Shown piece after piece: positions 1 to 10,700 of a stretch of 24,787 nt of DNA. The position numbers and the translations under genes were made by a program. The notes below the pieces were generated by a model. It saw only the letters and a list, made by a program, of their open reading frames with translations, was not told the DNA's origin and made no database searches. The first letter of the stretch is position 1, and every line of letters starts with the position of its first letter. The stretch is from Phoronis ovalis (Eukaryota > Phoronida > Phoronidae). Location: the NCBI GenBank assembly GCA_028565635.1, contig JAOXYB010063056.1:1-24787 (forward strand). Reading direction: 5' to 3'.

Positions 1-119
1 AAATTAAAGCCACTTTCAAATAGAAATGTTCATATAGCTGCCCAGGGGCAAAAACAAAAAGAAAGAGAAAAAAGACAAATTAAAAATACACATCAGGAAC
101 TATTTTCAATGTGGATTAC

Positions 120-640
120 AGACGATGGTTGCTATTGGCTATCTAATGCCATATTTACCACCTGGAAATTCAACCAGAGGTAAAGATTTTGTTGGTTTTT
201 ATAATCATTTAACATCACTTATATATGTACAATTTTGCAAATGTGGATTTTTGCGTTTTGTGTGGTGATCGATGTTAATGGGCATGTATCTGATCTTTTA
301 GATTTTATTCCTGAAGTAGACATGGTAAACAAGAGAGTATGTATTGATGATACAAAAAATAAGCATGGTGAAGAATTAATTGAGTTTTGCAAAGATAATA
401 GAATTGTTATTGTAAATGGCAGGTGCATGTACTCCGGAATATGACAACTTTACTAGTATTAAAGCATCAAGGGGAAAGGCAGTAGTGGAGTATATATTGG
501 TACCTATAATGATAGTTTGAGTCATTGTGTGAGTTTTCAGGTGCATTTGGTAAATGAGATCCTTATGAAAACTGGTATGAAATCTATTTGCACCATCCCT
601 GATCATTCAGTTTTAACCTTAGACTTTAATGTTGCATATT
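120..640 (+). pseudogene. LINE endonuclease (APE/EEP) domain remnant
   Basis: Across frames the translation gives LPPGNSTRGKDFVGFYNHL, then VCIDDTKNKHGEELIEFC and, near 594-615, an IPDHSVL motif. The last resembles the conserved S/PDH signature at the end of LINE APE endonucleases. The catalytic GDFN-like segment reads CGDRC and is damaged. Frameshifts occur near 265-285 and 435-445. The central piece (235-444) is an open frame but has no real start of its own. Confidence 0.75.
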
Positions 641-961
641 CAGGTAGAATAATAGTAAATAATGAATCTTCAGTAGTACATTAGCAAACACGAAACATAA
701 ATTCGGTAATGCTCCCCTAGATTTTATGTGTTCTGATCGATGATATACTGAAAAAGATAAAAGAGACTTGTAAACGTATTGAAACTAACACAGAAAATCA
801 AAAAGAAATTAATATATTGTATGATATGATATTTGTGATATACTATGCAGAAATGGATGATAAGTTAAAAAAAGCAGATAATCATCAGTTATATAAACAA
901 AACAGACGTAAACCTAATTAAACCCTGGTGGAATCAGGAATTAGATGTTCTATGGTACAAA

Positions 962-1560
962 GTGTGTGCACAGGAAACTTTGTATCTTGAATATAAAGGT
1001 CCCGGTGACAAGAAAAGAAAATTAAAACAAGAATATCATTATTCTCAAAAACTATTTGACAAAAAATACAGAAAATCAAAAAGACAATTCCACCAACACT
1101 CGCAGTTAGATATACAAGAAATGGAAACTTCCAATCCTAAGTCATTTTGGAATGCTATTTTGAAGAAGCTAATTATAGGTCCTAGAAAAGATAATAAAAT
1201 TCCAGAGGAAGTTATTTTAGATGATGAAACAGTATCAACGGATATAAATAAGGTCTTAGATAAATGGTACAATGACTATGAAGCACGTGCTTTTTGCAAA
1301 AGTAAATTAAAGATAATTAGTCTGATATATGTTTTGATGATGAATTTTATAATGCAGTGTTAAATTTGAAAAGTGCATTTGAATGTGATATGGCAGGGAA
1401 AACAGCAACTGTTCAGTTTCAAGATGATTTATTGAACTGTGATATCACAATGGAAGAGGGCTCAAGGGTCATTGAACATGCCAAATCAGGTAAACCTTGC
1501 GGAATTGACAATTTACCAAATGAATGTTTTTAAAATGATTCCTCAAAACAACTATTATGT
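962..1560 (+). pseudogene. LINE linker between endonuclease and reverse transcriptase (remnant)
   Basis: An open stretch at 962-1363 is rich in Lys, Gln and Glu (KRKLKQEYHYSQKLFDKKYR) and contains SNPKSFWNAILKK, a phrase typical of the pre-RT segment of LINE ORF2. It continues across a frameshift to GIDNLPNE (about 1501-1524), the usual lead-in to the RT. Stops after 1363 and near 1530 show decay. Confidence 0.7.
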
Positions 1561-1623
1561 GCTCTTTTTAATAATTAGTGTTTTAAAGTTGGTATAATGC
1601 CATCAATATATGGAACATATATA

Positions 1624-2193
1624 GTCTGGGATCCTTTCACATGAAACAACATAGTTTGCCTCGAGAAAGTACAGAGAAGAGCTGCTAGGTATGTACGTAT
1701 ACTCAATAAATACCACAACCTTAGCAGTGTACGTGACTGAAATGCTCCAACATCTTGAATGGAAGACTCTAGAAAGACGAAGAGCTGAAGCCAGAATGTG
1801 TTAAGCATATAAAATCTTACACAACCTAGTCGACACCAACATCACATTAAATCCTGCTTCCAGATACAGCAGAGGCAGCCATGACCAGAAATTAGAAATC
1901 CTGCAAACACAGAGAGACTTCTATAAATTCTCCTTCGTTCCTTGGTCCATCCTCCTATGGAACACACTGAATCCAGCAACAGTCAATGCCTCATCCATTG
2001 ACTCATTTAAGACGGCAGTTGCTAGGGATGGAGCAGATCTGCTCCATCATAAATAGACCTAGATCCTGAGTAAATCCTATTTTAATTTTGCTTTTTTTGT
2101 TTTTTTATTGTTTTTTTTATGCGCACCAACTTAGTTCCGTCCTCTAATCATCGAGCGTTCGATGGAAAGGACGTATAAGAAGATAGATAGTCC
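1624..2193 (+). mobile_element. 5'-truncated LINE nested inside the older LINE
   Basis: The outer LINE reads GIMPSIYGTYI up to 1623 and resumes as IPKRNKDKRVPLNYRG after 2200. Between these lies the C-terminal end of a different LINE: VWDPFT, LEKVQRRAARYV, EMLQHLEWKTLERRRAEA, then SILLWNTLNPATVN. A T-rich 3' UTR follows, with a perfect hairpin at 2149-2164 (stem CATCGA/TCGATG), an outer CGTCC/GGACG stem (2138-2142 with 2169-2173) and a short GATA-like tail (2182-2190). ATATATA before (1617-1623) and TATATA after (2195-2200) are a candidate target-site duplication. An in-frame stop (1642-1644) and a frameshift near 1735 make it inactive. Confidence 0.75.
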
Positions 2194-2200
2194 CTATATA

Positions 2201-3061
2201 CCTAAAAGAAATAAAGATAAACGTGTACCCCTCAATTATAGAGGGAATAGCCGTTTGCTACCTTGTATAAGTAAAATATTTAGCGGTCTGTCGAATTGTT
2301 GCATTGTAAAGCACCTGGATAGGCATAATTTACTTATTGATGAACAGAATGGCTTTAGAGCATTAATTAGAGCTTGCATTGACCATATTTATGTGATAAC
2401 AACTGTTATTAGGAACAGGAAAATTAAAGGTCTTGATGCATTTACTTGTTTTATCGATTTTTCTAAAGCATTTGATAGTGTTGATCATGACTGTCTGTTT
2501 TTCAAATTAGTTAAATTTGGTATCATTGGTAAAATATATAATATTGTTAAAAGTATGTATGAATCACCTACTTGTGCAGTAAAGATAAATGATAGGTTTA
2601 CTAAATGGTTTGGTACTCAACTGGGTGTACGTCAAGGTGATGTTTTGTCACCCACTTTATTTTCAATATATTTAAACGACCTTGTCCTTGAAATAAAAGA
2701 TCTAAATCTTGGTATTAAATGTGATGATATATTAGTTAGCATTCTTTTATATGCTGACGACATAGTACTTTTGGCGGAATTAGAAAACGAACTTCAACAA
2801 ATGTTAAATGTTACTAACACCTGGTGCTTGAATTGGCGACTAAATGTTAATATTGAAAAAACAAATGTGGTGCATTTCAGAAAAGCTTGTAAGGCAAAAA
2901 CAACTTTTAATTTTAAGCTCACGCTCAAATATATTGAAATTGTTAATAAATCTAAATATTTGGGAATAATTCTATTAGAAACACTTAATTTTAATATGTC
3001 TGCAACAATTTTAGCTGAGTCTGCCAGCAGGGCTCTAGGTAGTACGTCGTCTTATATCTAA
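2201..3061 (+). pseudogene. LINE reverse transcriptase domain (longest surviving open frame)
   Basis: The frame opens at 2162, but its first residues come from the tail of the inserted LINE, so the apparent Met is not a native start. Counting from it, RT motifs are clear: VPLNYRG (22-28), CFIDFSKAFDSVDH with the first catalytic Asp near 99, GVRQGDVLSPTLFSIYLNDL, and the catalytic YADD at 197-200 (bases 2750-2761). WCLNWRLNVNIEKTNVVHFRK follows. It copies LINE RNA by target-primed reverse transcription in the family. The stop at 3059-3061 is premature because homology continues to about 3990. Confidence 0.9.
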
Positions 3062-3990
3062 AACATATAAAAATCAGGGTATGATGTATTCCAATTATAC
3101 AAAATTGTACGAAGCTGGGGTAACACCAATTATGGATTATTGTAGTGGAGTATGGGGTTATAAGTGTTATAATAAAATAGATTATCCAGAATAAGGCTGC
3201 TAGGGCTTTTTTAGGTGTTCATAGATTAATTCGCACCAAATGTTGCTGTGAATGGTGATATTGGGTGGTCATATACTAACGCACGGAGACATATACATAT
3301 GATACGCCTATTATGTAGATTCCTATTGATTGATAATTCTAGATTAACTAAACGTATATTTTTGTGGGACTTTAACTTGTACAATAAAGGTGCTAAAAAT
3401 TGGTGCTATGAAATAGGCCATGCAAATACTTAATAAATGTGATATGTCTCGAGCTTTAAACACCATGCAGTGTTAAGCTGACTAAATCACAAGCACAAAA
3501 TATGATTGTTTCAGTATCTAACGCATTAAATAAAATAGATTGTTGCGGGTGGATCGAGGAATCAGCTACCTAAATAAAGTAAATTACGTGATGTTACAGC
3601 ACATTTGTCTAGATCACAGCGATCAATTTTGGCCCGTATTAGATGTGGAATTCTACCATTACAAGTATAATTAGGTAGATATAAACAGCCAAAGGTGCCT
3701 GCTGAATTACGATTTTGTGAAATTTGTAAAACAAATTGTGTAGAAGATGAAATTCATTTTTTGTTATACTGTACATGTTACTCTTCTTGTAGGATTAAAT
3801 TGTTTGATTATATGCCTATAACATTAATTAATGCTTCCTTTGAACAGATGAATGATCTAGAGAAAATATAGTTTTTACTTTGTAATAAGAAAATTGTATA
3901 ACAATGTGCAAAGTATATGTTAGAGGCATTTAAAATTAGAGACAGTTTTATTTACAGCGCTATGGAAGAATGTTATGTAGTAATGTAGTG
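3062..3990 (+). pseudogene. LINE C-terminal region remnant with CxxC/H/C cysteine cluster
   Basis: Broken frames continue the element: PIMDYCSGVWGYKCYNKID (about 3130-3180), NVAVNGDIGWSYTNARRHIH (3240-3297), RSILARIRCGILPL (3617-3660) and then FCEICKTNCVEDEIHFLLYC (3712-3771). The last is the Cys/His cluster found at the end of many LINE ORF2 proteins. At least four frameshifts or stops separate these pieces. Confidence 0.75.
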
Positions 3991-3997
3991 ACATATA

Positions 3998-4011
3998 AGC
4001 CATTTGTGGCT
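3998..4011 (+). other. Stem-loop in the 3' UTR of the outer LINE
   Basis: AGCCA-TTTG-TGGCT forms a perfect 5-bp stem with a 4-nt loop just after the end of the coding homology. 3'-end hairpins are recognised by the reverse transcriptase in some LINE families. The role here is inferred. Confidence 0.45.
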
Positions 4012-4120
4012 GGGTGTTTTAATTTTATTGTATTTCATATCCTTTGTAAAATGCTTTGTTGAAAACACATGTCACATAAATAAAAAGATTATCTATCATC
4101 TATATAAATAAACAAAACAG

Positions 4121-4650
4121 ATTTTGGTGTAATCTTTATGTTCCATCAAAGCATACTTACCATGAGGCTGCAGTTCACGTAGACCTTTGGCTACAAAAAA
4201 TGTCTTGATCCACACCTTTTTAACAATTTATGTCTATAGGTAATGGAATTGTGTAAAAAGGCATGCAATGTATACCCAGACCGTACCAACTTATAAAACC
4301 AATTAGGAAAAAATGTAATTAGAATAACATTGCCATGATAAAATTGTGCTGATCAGCCAGTAATGACAATACAAATAAATGATGTAAAATTTCCAGCACA
4401 TTTTGATGAAGTGGTGAATAACTGTAGAAATATAGTAATAAATAAGAAGAAAAAAATAGAATCGCCACAACCAAATAAAATAATATTCACCGAAAATAAC
4501 ACTTTTCTTTTTTAAAAATTGAAAAAAACTGGTTGCTATTGAGAATAGAGCTTCTGTATACATTTAATCTTGTATTAAAGGGTACAATTTTAATTTATAC
4601 AACTGTTGCTAGCATTTATGTAGTAATCGTGTTTTCTTATTGTTTCTTAG
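4121..4650 (+). other. Intron segment between the LINE and the first visible NELL exon
   Basis: AT-rich sequence with no coding homology on either strand. It ends in the acceptor tttcttag at 4650. Short open frames on both strands carry no recognisable motif. Confidence 0.6.
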
Positions 4651-4730
4651 GGCACTGTTACTTCAGAGGCAGGTACTATGAACATGGGGAAGATTTCAGT
4701 CCAAGACCCTGTGTTACATGCTCCTGTCAG
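4651..4730 (+). CDS. NELL: NELL exon: first half of VWC domain (second VWC of the family)
   Basis: Enters with two bases of a split codon and reads [15 protein letters not shown] then CVTCSCQ. It ends in phase 0 at donor gtatta. [12 protein letters not shown] matches the family's second VWC start (C-x-F-x-G-R-x-Y-x-x-G-E). Confidence 0.85.
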
Positions 4731-7700
4731 GTATTATTACAATGATCCTGTAAAATATATGACATGTTAAAATGTTTTTTCACTAAAGAATGTCTCATGA
4801 TAAAAAATTGTGTAATACATGTATAGTTAAAAGTTTTTGTAAATTTACATCCTAGCTCTGGTATTTTCTTTTATGCTGTATGATCTTCACACATTTTCAT
4901 TGTCCTATGACAAGTTTAGTCAAACTTTTGCATTTGAATAAAACTGATTAATTTACATCTGAAAGTTTAGAGTTTACAAGACAAAAACAATTTTTTGAAT
5001 TAAATTTTTAGATTGAATTTTTCCTGCAGGGAATCTGGGGCTTAAAAAATGTTATAAATTATTTGCTCACTACCATTATATATTTTTCCTGTAAAAGGAT
5101 GGACAAATGGCATGCAGACGACTTAATCCACTAGAGATTTGTCCTAAGCTGAACTGTTCAATACACAAACAAGTTAGAATACCAGGCCAGTGTTGTCCTA
5201 TATGTCCAGGTATGGCATTGTAGCTCTTTGGTGACATAAAATATTCTGGAATATAAGGAGAGAATGTGTGCAAGATATAGACATATACTTCTATATGCAC
5301 TAAAGTTTGTAACTAATGTAATTTGTAATTAAAACTACTAAAAACAATAATGTGAAATAAATTGCATGCTGTCAGATGTCAGGGGCATCAGGAGTTCAAT
5401 TTAAAGGAAGTAAATAAAAATGACAAAAATGGTATAATTGTATTTTGTGTTTAAGTAAATTATAAATATCCTTCATGATTTGAGGTTTTTTTTTCAGGCA
5501 CAGATTTTTGTTCTCTTGGACATAAGTGTCATCCTAATGCAAGCTGTGTCAACTTAGCCACAAAAGCAACCTGTCATTGCTCTACTGGATTTTATGGGGA
5601 TGGCTCTTATTGCAAAGGTAAAGTAAATTTTCTAAACGCCATACAATGGATGCAGTTGTTGCTGGGTTTTCTAGGCAATTTGCATGCCCATCACTGTATA
5701 GTGGAAGGGCATATATATCCATCCTGTATGCATGGTTGTCGTATGCAATCTTTTCTTTGTCCCACAATAACAACTTGAGTTTTTATTGAATTATATTTGT
5801 ATCTGGTACAGCAAAATTGTACTGGATATAATTTTGACATTGAAAACTTCCAATATGGCCAATTAGTGACCATGTATGCTTGCATGTCCCTGAGAGGGCA
5901 CAACTATGGCTGCAAAGACAAAGCATTACCTGGACAATTTTACGTACTATTGTTTTAAGAAGGCTACAGGTGGGCTGGTGGCATAGGCTAGCTAATAGCA
6001 TTTTTGAACGATCTTGCAAATTGGGTCAACTGTGGACCCAAAAATTCCGCACTTCTTTTGTCAAGACTGTTTTACTCAGATCTTGAATACTAGCTCTGAC
6101 ACAGAAGGTAAACTGATCAAAATACAGATAAAGTTTAAATTTGACCTGGATCACTGGCCATGTTTGTTCCCGTAGATGGTACCCTGATAACAGGTCCAGT
6201 ATGACTTTGACCTGTTTGATCATCTCCAATATGGCCAACTGGCAGCCATGTTGTTCCCGAGACAGGACGTCATGGTATGTCGGCTATATATACCCTCAAA
6301 AATCATTGCCTGGACAATTTGAAGTTGGTTTTAAGAATGTCATAGGATGGGTGTCATAGGGTAGGTGGTATTTTAGAATGACCTTGAAAATTTGGTACAG
6401 CTATATAGCCAGAAAGAAGTGTTACCTGGATGATTTAAGGTGGATTTATGAAGGTGGGCACATTGTTAATGGCTATAGGTGGTATATTTTAGAATGATCT
6501 TGAAAGGTGGATCAGCTTGATCTGAAAATTGGACTTTTTCCCACTGTTGTGAAGCTGTTTTTGCCCAGATCCTAAAAACTCTGATACATAGAAATTAAGA
6601 TTATGGAAAAAATAAGGAAACCACTTCAAGCGTAACAGGCATTTGAATGTCTGCAAAAGAAAATTCTTGTTTTTTTATTTGGTTGCTGTGCTAGTAAATG
6701 TAAAAAAACATTTTTATATATAAATGAGCTTTATAAACACTTTATTTTGAATTGAAACCCTAGCTCTTACAATCCTATATTCACTTCTCTGTTGTTCTTT
6801 TCAGACATTGATGAATGCTTAATAGAAGGTGGAGATCATGGACACCATTGTCAAGATAACAGTATTTGTGTGAACACAGTGGGGTCTTATCAATGTGAAT
6901 GCAAACCAGGATTCTTTAAAAATCATCTGGGAAATTGTCATGGTAAAGTTAACATTTATCTAATTAAAATAGAAGTCTCATATGGAGTATGATTGCTTTA
7001 AAAAAGTCATTTTTACAGTTAGAAATGTCCTGGGAGAGATGTTAAAGATTTTACAGATAACTATGTAAAATAAATTAAATAAAATCTTCTAAATGAAGAA
7101 AAAAATTAGCAGAATCCACAGAATTAAGCTATTTAAACCCCACTAATGCATAAATTACTGCCCGAAATTTTGTCTATTTGTTGTTTCATATTTAGATGTG
7201 GATGAATGTTCTCCTGACGCTCCTGATGGGATCACTCATGGTTGCCATGACAAAGCTGCCTGTGCCAACACTAGAGGAAGTTACAGTTGTGAGTGTACAA
7301 ATGGTTATCAAGGAGATGGGTTCTCATGTGAACGTATGTATTCTTTGATGGCTTTTTGGCCATCTTATTTTTAAATAAATGTTTTATACCTTTTTTAGCA
7401 GTCTGACATACATATTTACACATACTGAGTCAATATATATATAAACACCGAAATTTACATAATATCATTAACCTAGGCTCTGGGCAACCGTGAATATTAA
7501 AAAATACCTGTTGGTTTTGGTACGTAAACCATTATACAATCAAACTGCATGCCACTGTGGTCATTATTTTGGAAACCGCATGGATTAAGGTAGACATGCA
7601 GACCAAGGACCCACTGGGAAGATGTAAGTACCATGAATGTGTTTGAAATATTTATCAACATATACCCATGCCAAGCAATCGTATGCTGATTTATTGTTAT

Positions 7701-10700
7701 ATTTTCAGCTAAGTGTAGCAATGGCTGTGCAAATGGTGGAACTTGCATTCTACCAGAAACATGTGCATGTCCACACGGATTTTATGGAAAATCTTGTCAA
7801 AAAGGTGCTGTCAGTATGTTCATATTGTCACCCTGTAGTTAAGGCTGCATTCCCTCCAAGTTGTGTATACACTGGGGGACATCCAGAAGTTTTACAACTT
7901 CTTGTCAAATTAATCATTATAGGGTAGTACTTATATATAGTCACACACACCTTATCTTGGATAAATTTGAGGCCATATGAGTGCAAATGGTAAAAGAATC
8001 TCATTATTGTCAGTTGACAAAAACGGCCGCCATCTTTTTTTTAGTAAAGATACCACCATCTAGTGGCAAAAGTTGTTATTACTGCCATCGCTGGCTATTT
8101 TTCTCTCACAGGGGTATTATTTTACCCCAGGAGTCCAACTCAAGTCAATGGTTGGTACGCATGTGCGTAAACAAAAACGGATAAAAGGATGATTTTTAAG
8201 AACAAAGCACATTTAAACGCACTTTAACCATTTAGAATTACATTTTTTGATAAAATATACAAAAGGGTACCTTATTTGATTATCCCATATCAAAACCACC
8301 CTTGGCCAAACTTCATCTCGAAGTTCAAGTGAATTTCCCATAATTCCATTTCCCGGGCATTTTCGAAAAAAAATTCTCATCACATTTAGGGTATCTAAAA
8401 TTTCTTCCAGTCAGTGAAAAGGGGTCAACATTTAAAAATAGCAAAATGCATTTAGGAATCTTTTCAAAAACCCAATCACGCACATGGGTACCAGTAATAT
8501 ATTTGAGTCGGACTCCCGGTATTTTACGAATAAAAAGTATCGTCTGCGGACTTAAGTTATAGAAGCTTGATTAAGAAAAACATGTTCATAACATTTATAT
8601 CTAAAATTGTTGGGAACCTAATTTTAACTTAAAGTAGGTTAAAAACATTTGATGCAGCAATATTTTTAAATAGCATTAAAATTCTATTTTTTTATTTTTT
8701 AGATATAAATGAATGTACACTTGATATATCTTCATGCAGTAAAAGTTCAAAATGTATCAACACCCCTGGCGCTTACATGTGTGAATGTTTACCAGGATTT
8801 CAAAACAGTCACTGGGACAACAGATTTGGGCAGAAGTGCATAGGTGAAATAAAAAATTTGATATTTCGTAAAAAGATATTTTAGATGTCCTTTAAATGAA
8901 TATTTTTTGAAAATATTCTAGCAAAATCTCTAAGATATTTAATTAGTTTGGTTTCTAATGAGTATGCATACATTTAGTATATAGAAACAATAAATAAATA
9001 TTAAAAAAAATTTAAATTGCTGTTTTTCATATTCACTACTAGTGCATTAAATATTTTATTTTATGCATAAAATAGCATTTATTCTTCTGCAAATGATAGA
9101 TATTTTTTCCTAAAACCTCTATAAAGTTGGAAAATGAGGATGACGTTTGTATCAGCAAATACTGAAATGACATGATTTTTAGTAGAAAAACTGTTAATTT
9201 CTCAATCTCCTCTGGTGGATGATACACTAGTAACTTGAAAGGGTCCCATTACCTTTCAATGCTTTTGTAACATATTTAAAATGTCAATACAACATATAGA
9301 AGTTTTTTTCATTGAGATATAGTTGGTTACAAGGTGAACTATTTTTTTTAGACATTGACGAATGCTCTATGGGAAACCATACTTGCCATCCAAGTGAGAT
9401 CTGCGTGAACATTCCAGGAGACTATATGTGTATATGTGATGATGATGCTCCTTTCTGTTCACCCAGTATGTACTTTTATCAAATGTATTGCATATAGTTA
9501 CAATGTTGTGTTTGTCATAATATTTTGTAAAATTCAGTTGAAGTTGAATAATGAGGAAGCATACAACATTTTTGATCTTCAGTAGTATGATGAATTGTGG
9601 TGGTTGCATATATATGTTTATCCTTTCTCATTATTGTATAAAGTGGTTAAATATCTTGTCTGATTTTGATTCAGTACAGGGTTACCCAAATGGAAATATC
9701 TATTGCTTACAGTTTAATGTTGAACCACAATCATAGCTGTAACATTTGAAAATCTCTTTTTCTATACTTTTTTCAGATTGTATGTATCATAAGCAAGAGT
9801 ACATAAATGGTACGAAATGGCACGATGACTTAAACCACTGCTCAGTTTGTGATTGTCTGGTAAAGAAAATCATTGTTGTTTATTGCTTGTTCATGCAGCT
9901 ATTCTAGTATTTGCAAACTTTTTGAAGTATATTAAGTAGATATATATACAAACTACAGAAATATGGACATATAAGGACTTGACATGGACAACATGTCCAC
10001 AGTTTTTCTTATCTACTGCCTTTCTTAACTTTTAGTAGGGTAAATAATTGTTTAGCAAAGCAAAAATATGTAGCAACAGTGGTAAAGTGATATGTATATC
10101 TTTTTGTGTTAATTGTGCTGAGTTTTGATTCCAAAATTGAAATAGAAATCTAACGAACCTTAAATTCAAAGCAAGAATTGTACATAATCTAGTTAGCAAC
10201 AGGTTAAAATGGTTAACAACAGAAATGGGGTCTATTTAAAAGAAGGTACAACGTTCCGGACATGTATCCTTATCCACATATTTTCATTGTACACTCTGTA
10301 GTCCATAATTGTAATGTTTTATTAAAGATCTCTCAATATTTTCCTTTGTAGAATGGTGTTGTACATTGTAACAGATCTTGTAACTGTTCTGAAAAGTCTA
10401 CCACACTAATCCCTGAGTGTTGCCCAGAATGTGACAAGAAAAATTCATGCCATCACCAAGAACTGTCTAATATTTCTTTCAAAAGTGGTGAAAAATGGAC
10501 ATTCAATTGTCAAACATGTAAATGTGTGGTGGGTATTTTAGAAAAATTTCGTAAGTCTCATATTCAATATGCATGTAAAATAATACATAAAAATTGTGTT
10601 CAAAACATAATTCCTTACCAGTTGTCACGATTGTGTCATTGAGATTCACATGCAACCAGTAAGAAATTACAGTACCGTAGTTGTTTTGGTTATTAATTTT

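Larger units (their letters stand above)
1..4110 (+). mobile_element. Degenerate APE-type LINE (non-LTR retrotransposon), interrupted by a second LINE
   Basis: The element reads from an apurinic-like endonuclease, through a linker with a KPWWN motif (near 920-935), to a reverse transcriptase and a C-terminal CxxC...H...C stretch (about 3713-3775). It ends in a short 3' UTR with a stem-loop and an A-rich tail near 4075-4110. Many stops and frameshifts break the reading frame, so it is not active. The 5' end is cut by the window edge or by truncation, so no target-site duplication can be checked for the whole element. Similar multidomain LINEs are common in molluscs, cnidarians and fish. I do not assign a clade. 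Because NELL exons start at 4651 in mid-domain, the LINE probably lies in a NELL intron. Confidence 0.9.

Noticed and set aside
2162-2200. Met at 2162 as start of an RT gene
   Set aside because: These bases belong to the tail of the inserted LINE; real RT homology begins after 2200.
7637-7927. 96-codon frame overlapping NELL EGF4
   Set aside because: Wrong frame relative to the six-cysteine EGF; a chance shadow extended into the intron.
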